5,138 bases of DNA, taken from Candidatus Heimdallarchaeota archaeon (GTDB taxonomy: Archaea; Asgardarchaeota; Heimdallarchaeia; Heimdallarchaeales; Heimdallarchaeaceae). Position numbers and translations under genes: made by a program. The notes under the pieces were generated by a model. It worked only from the letters and a program-made list of their open reading frames with translations, did no database searches and was not told the origin of the DNA. Below are positions 1 to 5,060 of the stretch, one piece after another (the first letter of the stretch is position 1; every line of letters begins with the position of its first letter). The stretch covers positions 1-5,138 of the forward strand of contig DAOVRE010000148.1 in assembly GCA_030628305.1 (NCBI GenBank), read 5' to 3'.

Positions 1-1091
1 GACATAGAATTGGTACAATGATGTGGGTTAACATGTCAAATCAAGCAGGTTTTCTACCAACAAGAAATTACCAATCTGGTGTTTTCGAATCTGCTGAGGA
101 AATCTCCGGAGAAAAAATGATAGAGGAGAACACCTACGCGCACAAAGCATGTTATAATTGCTTAATAGCTTGCGGTAAAGCAAACAAATTCGATGAAGGC
201 AAGTATGCTGGTTTAGATGTTGAGGGACCAGAGTATGAAACAACTGCACTTCTAGGCTCAAATTGTGGGATCACAGATTTGGCTGCTGTAGCAAAAGCAA
301 GTCAAATATGCGATGATCTGGGTATAGATACCATAACATCCGGAGCGACAATCAGTTTTGCTATGGAATGTGTTGAAAAGAAAATATTGAAACAAGATAG
401 TGTAGAAAATTTGGTGTTTGGGAATGATGAAGCTGTACTACAAATGCTTCAGTTAATTGCTCACAAAGAAGGTATCGGAGTATTATTTTCTAAAGGATCA
501 AGAGCTGCAGCAGAGAAACTTGGTAATAATTCAAGTGACTTTGCAATTCAGGTTAAAGGTTTGGAATTAGCTGGAGTAGAACCAAGAGGTTCTTTTGGTA
601 TGGCTCTTGCTTACTCAACAGCTGATAGAGGTGCATGCCATCAAAGGTGTTGGACACCTTCTGCAGAGCTTCGTGGAGATTTAACCCGTTTTTCAATGGA
701 AGGCGTTCCTAAATTTGTTAAAGAATCACAGGATGAAAGAGCAGCATGTTTTTCATTAGTTGTTTGTGATTTCTTACCGTTTGATGTACCAGAGATGATA
801 GAAATGCTCAATGCAGCTACGGGTTTTTCATATACTCCTGAAAGTTATATAACAACGGGAGAAAGAATCTGGAATACAACTCGTATGTTCAATGTTCGTG
901 AAGGTATAACAGCTCAAGATGATGTCCTCCCAAAAAGATTCTCAAAGGAAGCAATGCCAGAAGGTCCTGCAAAAGGTAAGATTCTATCTGAAGAAACACT
1001 TGAAAAAGCAAAAGCTGAATACTATACTCTAAGAGGATGGGATTCAAATGGAATTCCCACAAAAGAAAAATTAAATGAGCTAAAAATCTGA
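1..1091 (+). CDS. aor: Aldehyde:ferredoxin oxidoreductase (AOR family), C-terminal part, 5' end outside the window
   Basis: A tungsten (or molybdenum) bis-pterin enzyme that oxidises aldehydes to carboxylic acids in the cytoplasm and passes electrons to ferredoxin. The reading frame is open from base 3, and the residues before the first ATG (HRIGT) already match the family, so the ATG at 18 is internal. About 240 N-terminal residues of a roughly 600-residue enzyme are missing. Numbered from the ATG at 18, C45, C48 and C52 (CYNCLIAC) are three [4Fe-4S] ligands and C250 (LVVCDF) is the fourth. The C45-C250 spacing of 205 is nearly the 206 of Pyrococcus furiosus AOR (C288-C494). GPEYET (70-75) supplies the Tyr-Glu pair near the metal, DDLGID (99-104) is the first pterin motif, and GACH with H208 is the probable active-site His. 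The second pterin motif is degenerate (FSLVVC). The C-terminus (RGWDSNGIPT) is intact. The AOR family is secure, but the aldehyde substrate and subfamily cannot be told. The 3' neighbour is convergent, 36 bp away. Confidence 0.95.
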   Translation, partial: HRIGTMMWVNMSNQAGFLPTRNYQSGVFESAEEISGEKMIEENTYAHKACYNCLIACGKANKFDEGKYAGLDVEGPEYETTALLGSNCGITDLAAVAKASQICDDLGIDTITSGATISFAMECVEKKILKQDSVENLVFGNDEAVLQMLQLIAHKEGIGVLFSKGSRAAAEKLGNNSSDFAIQVKGLELAGVEPRGSFGMALAYSTADRGACHQRCWTPSAELRGDLTRFSMEGVPKFVKESQDERAACFSLVVCDFLPFDVPEMIEMLNAATGFSYTPESYITTGERIWNTTRMFNVREGITAQDDVLPKRFSKEAMPEGPAKGKILSEETLEKAKAEYYTLRGWDSNGIPTKEKLNELKI

Positions 1092-1127
1092 ATGATGAAT
1101 TTGCATTAACAAATCTATCTCAATTTC

Positions 1128-1580
1128 TTAGCTTTTTTTATCCTTTTCTTTTTCTATGAATTCATTGAATTTCTCCTTCAATGCTTCAGGAACCCAGCTA
1201 AAATCTGCTTCTTCTTCTCCTTTGGCCTTTTCTTTCCCTATGTATTTTACAAATTCTTTCCCTATGGCTTTGCTGAAGCCTTCCTTCGCTTTTCCTGGAA
1301 TCCAATTAAAGTCTCCTTTTTCTTCATCCTCTTCCTCTTTCTTGCCTTTAATTGTGGCTGATCCTATAGCCATCACTATGATGAAAAGTATGAACATTCC
1401 AATGAATAGAGGGATGTAGAGTAGAATTATAGTTGTTTTATTACTTACAAAACTTGCTGTATCATTCCATGTAGAGATACCCCAAATAGTAAATACAAAC
1501 CAAGAACTAGAAACACCTAACAAAATTAAACTTGATATTAGTTTTCCTAGTTTACCCAATAGTGTTTCTTCTTTACCCAT
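1128..1580 (-). CDS. Small two-helix membrane protein with a duplicated DF-x-W-x-P cytoplasmic tail
   Basis: I do not recognise a named family. The 150 residues form a short N-terminus, a hydrophobic helix at about 12-34, a short polar loop (37-49), a second strongly hydrophobic helix at 50-73, and a highly charged tail (77-150) rich in Lys and Glu. A hairpin with both ends inside the cell is the likely topology, since basic residues flank the helices (K10, K13, K78, K80, K81). The tail contains two related units, DFNWIP at 90-95 and DFSWVP at 126-131, each followed by KE-x-F and a Lys/Glu helix. The start is well supported: AAGGTGA lies five bases upstream of the ATG. The gene converges on the AOR gene (36 bp) and is divergent from the MFS gene (196 bp). 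Function is unknown. The tail could bind a protein or lie on the membrane surface as an amphipathic helix, but that is inference. Confidence 0.8.
   Translation of the reverse strand: MGKEETLLGKLGKLISSLILLGVSSSWFVFTIWGISTWNDTASFVSNKTTIILLYIPLFIGMFILFIIVMAIGSATIKGKKEEEDEEKGDFNWIPGKAKEGFSKAIGKEFVKYIGKEKAKGEEEADFSWVPEALKEKFNEFIEKEKDKKS
1133..1155 (+). terminator. Possible T-run terminator of the AOR gene
   Basis: Seven consecutive T at 1133-1139, followed by TCCTTTTCTTTTTC, begin about 42 bp after the AOR stop. This resembles archaeal oligo-T termination, which needs no hairpin. The tract lies inside the end of the convergent gene, where it encodes Lys-rich residues on the other strand, so it may be T-rich only for coding reasons. 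Confidence 0.3.
1143..1313 (-). repeat. Tandem 36-codon duplication inside the 1128-1580 gene
   Basis: Copy A (residues 90-110, bases 1251-1313) and copy B (residues 126-146, bases 1143-1205) share 10 of 21 residues without a gap: D, F, W, P, K, E, F, I, K and E. The DNA is also still similar at a 108-bp offset: GGAATCCAATTAAAGTC at 1297-1313 matches GGAACCCAGCTAAAATC at 1189-1205 at 13 of 17 positions. This suggests duplication of a 108-bp segment followed by divergence. The acidic linker between copies also resembles the acidic run before copy A. Confidence 0.75.
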
Positions 1581-1585
1581 TTATT

Positions 1586-1592
1586 TCACCTT
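1586..1592 (-). promoter_or_regulatory. Shine-Dalgarno site of the 1128-1580 gene
   Basis: On the minus strand AAGGTGA ends five bases before the ATG at 1580. GGTGA is complementary to the usual 3' end of archaeal and bacterial 16S rRNA. It is the clearest ribosome-binding site in the window and fixes this start. Confidence 0.65.
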
Positions 1593-1694
1593 AATATTAT
1601 GTTTATACGAATGAATTTATGCTAGATGAATATTGGAGATTCGGATATTTAAGTTAATGTCTAAATCCAATTTTGATTTTATAGGAACATTTGG

Positions 1695-1720
1695 CTGAAA
1701 TTTCATTTCTTGATTTTCAG
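1695..1720. promoter_or_regulatory. Inverted-repeat, operator-like site upstream of the MFS gene
   Basis: CTGAAA (1695-1700) and TTTCAG (1715-1720) form a perfect 6-bp inverted repeat with a 14-bp spacer. The left arm also belongs to a perfect 10-bp palindrome, TGAAATTTCA (1696-1705). The site lies just upstream of the candidate TATA element at 1726-1734, where an archaeal activator or repressor could bind, and in the intergenic region shared with the divergent gene. Short AT-rich palindromes arise easily by chance. Confidence 0.25.
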
Positions 1721-1734
1721 AAGGATTTTAATAT
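1721..1734 (+). promoter_or_regulatory. Candidate BRE/TATA element of the MFS gene
   Basis: Purine-rich AAGGA followed by TTTTAATAT resembles an archaeal BRE plus TATA box. Transcription would start near 1755, leaving about 20 nt before the ATG at 1777. A second TATA-like stretch (GATATTTAAG, 1644-1653) is an alternative. No transcript data back either choice. Confidence 0.35.
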
Positions 1735-1741
1735 TTCTGTT

Positions 1742-1780
1742 ATGAATGTCAAAAAGAAATTACTGAGCTACTATTTATGA
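1742..1780 (+). other. Possible 12-codon leader ORF overlapping the MFS start
   Basis: ATG at 1742 opens a 12-codon frame (MNVKKKLLSYYL). Its TGA at 1778-1780 overlaps the MFS ATG as ATGA, the arrangement seen in translational coupling. The MFS gene itself has no visible Shine-Dalgarno sequence. If transcription begins near 1755 this frame is not in the mRNA; it would require the upstream TATA-like site. It is probably chance, but is listed because of the exact overlap. Confidence 0.15.
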
Positions 1781-3207
1781 CTGCTAAACCTGATTCAACG
1801 AAAAAAAACCTAGATCGTATTTTCGCACTTATTATCATATCTATTTCTTCTTTCATTTCAGCTTTCAGTGGATCAGCTTTTACTCTTGCTGCACCTTCAA
1901 TGACAGCTGAATTGAGTATTAATGATGCAAATCTCAGCTGGATAATGACTATATACATACTTGCAACAGCTATGCTCCAAATACCCTTTGGTAAAATAGC
2001 AGATAACCATGGAAGAAAAAAAATCTATTTCATTGGAATGCTGATTTTTTCCTCGTCTGCTCTAGTACTGGGCTTTATGGACACAGTTAATGGTATAATG
2101 ATAATGAGGTTCGTTCAAGGAACAGGTGGAGCACTTATATTCGCTACAGGAACAGCAATTCTCACTTCAGTTTTTCCCCCTGAAAAAAAAGGATTCGCTT
2201 TTGGAATAAATATTGGTTCTGTTTACTTGGGTCTAACTGCTGGACCATCATTAGGAGGGTTCATAACAGACACTCTTGGCTGGAGATGGATATTTTTTAT
2301 AGTAGTGCCAATTGGTGCAGTGCTTGCAATTTTGGTGATGACTCTTCTAAAAGGTGAATGGAAAAGTGAAAAGAAGGAAAAGTTTGACTGGATTGGAACA
2401 ATCCTTTACATAGCAACTCTATTCATGCTTCTTTATGGTTTTAGATCTATACCTGAACTTTATAGTTATATCCTAATAGGGTGTTCAATCATCACACTAA
2501 TTGTTTTTGTATGGTGGGAATGGCGAATTGATTACCCAATTCTACAGTTTCGATTATTTCAGAAAAATAGATTTTTCACATTTGCTAATTTAGCTGCATT
2601 CACGTACTACACAGCAACAGCTGCAACAACGTTTCTACTAAGTCTATTTTTACAAAACATTCAAGGTTATACAGCTTCAATAGCTGGACTGATATTATTA
2701 GCTCGTCCAGGAATTCAAGCAATATTGTCTCCTATAGGAGGAACTCTTTCAGATGTAATAGATCATAGAATCATTACAACCTTAGGGATTAGTATAGGGA
2801 CGATTGGTCTTGTATTGCTAATCTTTTTAGAAGCAAATTCTCCATTAGTTCTCATTATTATGAGTTTACTTTGCGGTGGTATAGGTTTTGGTCTATTTTC
2901 ATCACCAAATGCAAATTCTATTATGAGCTCAGTTCCAAGAAAAAATTATGGTGTAGCTTCAGCACTTGTAGGAACTATGCGAACAATAGGTCAAACAATG
3001 AGCTTAGGTTTTGTAACACTATTATTTACAATCATTCTTGGTGATATAACACTGGGAGCACCAAATTATAGTGAACTGTTTCTAAAGAGCACGAAAATTA
3101 CATTTATAGTATTCTCAAGCATTGCCTTCATAAGTTTAATAATCTCCTTTATGAGGGGAAAGAACAATTTTTATCCTCAAGAAAACATCGAAGAAATTGA
3201 ATTATGA
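1777..3207 (+). CDS. MFS transporter, DHA2 (14-helix) drug:H+ antiporter family
   Basis: A 476-residue integral membrane protein, likely a proton-driven exporter of small toxic or amphiphilic molecules. About 14 hydrophobic segments can be counted (near 14-36, 53-72, 83-101, 106-131, 142-163, 170-191, 205-222, 230-248, 268-291, 298-320, 332-351, 356-377, 394-421 and 440-459). That number and length fit DHA2 (EmrB/QacA-like). Motif A is GKIADNHGRKK (72-82), motif B is RFVQGTGGA (111-119), and motif C, the antiporter motif, is GLTAGPSLGG (152-161) before GWRWIFFIVVPIG (168-180). TM1 reads SAFSGSAFTLAAP, without the Asp of the usual LD-x-T-I motif. ATG 1777 is the only ATG in its frame after the stop at 1729, but it lacks a clear Shine-Dalgarno sequence. 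The gene stands alone on its strand and ends 4 bp from a convergent stop. The substrate is unknown; the family is secure. Confidence 0.92.
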   Translation: MTAKPDSTKKNLDRIFALIIISISSFISAFSGSAFTLAAPSMTAELSINDANLSWIMTIYILATAMLQIPFGKIADNHGRKKIYFIGMLIFSSSALVLGFMDTVNGIMIMRFVQGTGGALIFATGTAILTSVFPPEKKGFAFGINIGSVYLGLTAGPSLGGFITDTLGWRWIFFIVVPIGAVLAILVMTLLKGEWKSEKKEKFDWIGTILYIATLFMLLYGFRSIPELYSYILIGCSIITLIVFVWWEWRIDYPILQFRLFQKNRFFTFANLAAFTYYTATAATTFLLSLFLQNIQGYTASIAGLILLARPGIQAILSPIGGTLSDVIDHRIITTLGISIGTIGLVLLIFLEANSPLVLIIMSLLCGGIGFGLFSSPNANSIMSSVPRKNYGVASALVGTMRTIGQTMSLGFVTLLFTIILGDITLGAPNYSELFLKSTKITFIVFSSIAFISLIISFMRGKNNFYPQENIEEIEL

Positions 3208-3211
3208 GAAA

Positions 3212-3961
3212 TTAGATAATAATTCCCCACTCATGTAGAATAAAGTTCGTGGTTCCAGCTAAAATATTCGATTTAGGTTGTAATAGTGAGTCGTAGTATA
3301 GTTGCGTATCACTGAAAATATATGCAAAGAAAATTCTATTTGTAGTATACTCAAGATTAGTATTTATCTGAAAGTTGTTTTCAATCCAATGGTTTTCTAA
3401 TTGGATTAAATAGTGGTATCCGTCTTCTGTAAAAAGAGGATCTGTCTCAAACCAATACTCAATGAAATATGCAACTTCGAGCTCATACAAGCCTAAACCG
3501 AGTAAATTGTTTCTGAGTTCTCTTTTGAAATCAAACAATTCAAAGTGATAACTATTGAAAATATAATCCCCTTCATCCTTTTCAATACACCATCCTCTAT
3601 CACTTAATTCAAGTTTTGAGGTAATTTCTGCTTCATAGAATAAATAAGGATAAACAGTGTTTTGGTATATAATGTTACTATTAGGATGTATTTGGAGGTC
3701 GTTCCAGACGATTGTTGCTCCCATAGGTATCTGCGGGATTGTAAGCGTAGCAAATCCATGAGGCATATAGATAGATAACGAATCTGTAAAGGTTTCATCA
3801 TTGATATTATATAGATAAATCGCAGGTGCTCTTGCGATAAATTCATCTTCGTTATATTCGCTATTTTCACTAGCTTTTATAATAAAATATACTCCTACTC
3901 CAATCCCTGATAGAACAATAATAGAAATAACAATAATCGCTGTTATTTTTGATTTATTCAT
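3212..3961 (-). CDS. Signal-anchored extracellular protein of the PAIYLYP/YLFWEG family (uncharacterised)
   Basis: A 249-residue protein with one N-terminal hydrophobic segment (about 6-28) after a short basic N-terminus, so it is exported and probably anchored with its bulk outside the cell. Landmarks match, in order, a secreted bacterial family that I know only as uncharacterised: RAPAIYLYN (44-52; bacterial KPAIYLYP), YPYLFYE (104-110; YNYLFWEG), RGWCIEKDEG (122-131; GFCVKGED), LGLYELEVAYFIEYW (156-170; LGLTEREANEFIVYWLP) and FILHEWG (240-246; FTVVEWGG). The family assignment is from memory of these motifs, not from a search. The match spans the whole external part, so the gene looks complete. 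The ATG at 3961 is directly preceded by an in-frame TAG, which fixes the start, but no Shine-Dalgarno sequence is evident. It lies downstream of the HEAT-repeat gene on the same strand (177 bp) and converges on the MFS gene with 4 bp between stops. Biochemical function is unknown. Confidence 0.85.
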   Translation of the reverse strand: MNKSKITAIIVISIIVLSGIGVGVYFIIKASENSEYNEDEFIARAPAIYLYNINDETFTDSLSIYMPHGFATLTIPQIPMGATIVWNDLQIHPNSNIIYQNTVYPYLFYEAEITSKLELSDRGWCIEKDEGDYIFNSYHFELFDFKRELRNNLLGLGLYELEVAYFIEYWFETDPLFTEDGYHYLIQLENHWIENNFQINTNLEYTTNRIFFAYIFSDTQLYYDSLLQPKSNILAGTTNFILHEWGIII

Positions 3962-3976
3962 CTAGTCTACGATGAT

Positions 3977-3993
3977 TAACGTCTTAATAACGT
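3977..3993. promoter_or_regulatory. Paired TAACGT sites upstream of the 3212-3961 gene
   Basis: TAACGT occurs at 3977-3982 and again at 3988-3993, 11 bp apart, about one helical turn. AACGT (3978-3982) and ACGTT (3990-3994) can also be read as a 5-bp inverted repeat. On the minus strand they lie 16-33 bp before the ATG at 3961, just after an AT-rich TATA-like stretch (about 4001-4012). This placement would suit a repressor site, but the motif is short and no regulator is nearby. Confidence 0.2.
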
Positions 3994-4026
3994 TTGTGCA
4001 GAAATAATTTTCATATTGGTGGTTGA

Positions 4027-4155
4027 AACTTTCTACTTAGAAATAATTGGTTTTTTACTCCAGCTCATGATGAAGGAAATTTCACCATTTCATATAATGT
4101 CAAGAATAGAACACTAGTAATGAATCTACCTATTGTAATTATGATAATAAAGTAA
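4027..4155 (+). pseudogene. Possible coding remnant: 42-codon open frame without a start
   Basis: A plus-strand frame runs from just after a TGA (4024-4026) to the TAA at 4153-4155. It would read NFLLRNNWFFTPAHDEGN at its start and continue with FTISYNVKNRTLVMNLPIVI. The first ATG is at 4120, so it cannot start normally. The residue pattern (alternating hydrophobics, Asn/Thr/Gly turns) resembles a piece of an extracellular beta-sandwich domain. It lies in the otherwise empty 177-bp gap and overlaps the end of the HEAT gene by 17 bp. In AT-rich DNA an open stretch this long can occur by chance, so this is a weak call. Confidence 0.18.
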
Positions 4156-4984
4156 TAATCTCTTGATTTCTTTCGTTCCTTTTTAGCTTTTGAAGTGCGT
4201 ATCTAGAATCAGAATTATCCATCTCTAAAAGCTTTTTAACAATCTCTAGTCTAATTTCTTTATCATTTTCTTTATGAACATAAGTTGATAGAAAATAAGA
4301 AACGTCTGGATTGCCTTGAATCTGCATAATGTAGTACAGGATAAGTTTTCTCATCTCTTTATCTGGTCTTTTCTTCAAAGATTGTAGAAAAACTTCGATG
4401 ACACTAGGATTTTCTATCTTATCGCTCAATGTTCTAACTAACCATAACTTTATCCTTTTAGATTTCTCGTAATGTCTCAGTTGCCGAATAAGAACTTCTT
4501 GAACATCCTCTTCATCAATAATATCCCTTAATGACCAAACTGACCAGAGTCTGACAGTTTGTGAACTATCTCGTAATTTTCTAATTATAAGCTCTTTTAC
4601 CTTTTTATCCCTCATAAATTCAGAAAGAAAAGACACCGCTTTTGCTCTGCAGAGAGGATATTTATCATTAATTGCAATATCTTTCAAAGCAGAAACAGTT
4701 TCTTCATACCTAAGATAATCGGTCAATTTATCTATTAAATTAGCTCTATCTTTGTTTCTTGTTGTAGATTCAAATTCAAGCAAAATTTTCTGCAATTCTA
4801 GTATTCCTTCAGTCTCATCAGCAATTTCAGATTTCCCTTGTTCTTCTTCTAGAACATCAATTACTTGAACCTCCTCGATTTCTTCTATTCCCTCTTCATC
4901 CCCTTCTGATTCAAATGCATCTGAGATTTCAGGGGCATCAACAATTTTGATTTCAAAATCCTTTTTCGATCTTTTCTTGCTCAT
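4139..4984 (-). CDS. HEAT-repeat protein with acidic N-terminal region
   Basis: A 281-residue soluble protein with no signal peptide or membrane helix. Residues 1-13 are Lys-rich. Residues 16-60 are strongly acidic (DEEGIEEIEE and similar) and probably disordered. From about 78 to 270 there are six helical HEAT-type repeats of about 33 residues, beginning near 79, 110, 142, 176, 209 and 242. They are marked by a basic residue at the same place in each helix pair: R80, R113, R145, K179, R212 and R245 (spacings 33, 32, 34, 33, 33). Such arrays form a curved solenoid that binds other proteins; PBS-lyase-like HEAT proteins are close in style, but no lyase function is implied. The start is fixed: an in-frame TAG lies 10-12 bases upstream and AGGA lies seven bases before the ATG. 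The gene sits between a membrane-protein gene (76 bp upstream) and the extracellular-protein gene (177 bp downstream), all on the minus strand. The binding partner is unknown. Confidence 0.88.
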   Translation of the reverse strand: MSKKRSKKDFEIKIVDAPEISDAFESEGDEEGIEEIEEVQVIDVLEEEQGKSEIADETEGILELQKILLEFESTTRNKDRANLIDKLTDYLRYEETVSALKDIAINDKYPLCRAKAVSFLSEFMRDKKVKELIIRKLRDSSQTVRLWSVWSLRDIIDEEDVQEVLIRQLRHYEKSKRIKLWLVRTLSDKIENPSVIEVFLQSLKKRPDKEMRKLILYYIMQIQGNPDVSYFLSTYVHKENDKEIRLEIVKKLLEMDNSDSRYALQKLKRNERNQEIITLLS

Positions 4985-4991
4985 ATGATGT

Positions 4992-4995
4992 TCCT
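4992..4995 (-). promoter_or_regulatory. Weak Shine-Dalgarno site of the HEAT-repeat gene
   Basis: AGGA on the minus strand lies seven bases before the ATG at 4984. It is short but well placed, and the in-frame TAG overlapping it (4994-4996) rules out an earlier start. Confidence 0.4.
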
Positions 4996-5035
4996 ACTAT
5001 CAGCATTGAAATGTATGTTAATGTAACTATGGTGA

Positions 5036-5044
5036 TTAAAAAAG
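5036..5044 (-). terminator. T-run between two minus-strand genes: terminator of the upstream gene or TATA of the HEAT gene
   Basis: CTTTTTTAA on the minus strand (six T at 5043-5038) begins 18 bases after the stop of the gene cut by the window end, a good place for archaeal oligo-T termination. The same AT block lies about 55 bp before the HEAT-gene ATG and could serve as its TATA element, with a transcript start near 5014. Both readings imply that the two genes are transcribed separately. The sequence alone does not decide between them. Confidence 0.35.
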
Positions 5045-5060
5045 ATATCACTTTAACTTT

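Noticed and set aside
18..20. ATG as the start of the AOR-like gene
   Set aside because: The frame is open to the window edge and the preceding residues (HRIGT) fit the AOR family, which also needs about 240 more N-terminal residues. The gene is truncated by the window, not short.
28..261. Minus-strand open frame of 77 codons
   Set aside because: It lies wholly inside the AOR gene on the other strand and its product (His/Leu/Cys-rich) resembles no protein I know.
1156..1419. Plus-strand open frame of 87 codons rich in Ser, Phe and Pro
   Set aside because: It is the complement of the Lys/Glu-rich tail of the 1128-1580 gene, which has a good ribosome-binding site and sensible membrane topology. 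The Ser/Phe bias is what antisense of Lys/Glu codons gives.
1617..1706. 29-codon minus-strand frame starting MKFQPNVPIKSKLDLDINLN, upstream of the 1128-1580 gene
   Set aside because: It has no convincing ribosome-binding site and no recognisable similarity, and it overlaps the divergent promoter region. A frame this short is expected by chance in AT-rich DNA.
1749..1958. Minus-strand open frame of 69 codons over the start of the MFS gene
   Set aside because: It is a shadow of the strongly supported MFS coding sequence; its apparent hydrophobic pattern mirrors the TM1 codons.
3604..3870. Minus-strand open frame of 88 codons in another frame of the extracellular-protein gene
   Set aside because: The overlapping 249-residue frame has a signal anchor and ordered family motifs. 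This one has neither, and it ends inside that gene.
4076..4084. GAAATTTCA, also present at 1697-1705 in the MFS promoter, as a shared regulatory site
   Set aside because: Nine AT-rich bases recurring once in 5 kb is weak evidence, and the second copy has no matching flanking arm and no promoter-like position.
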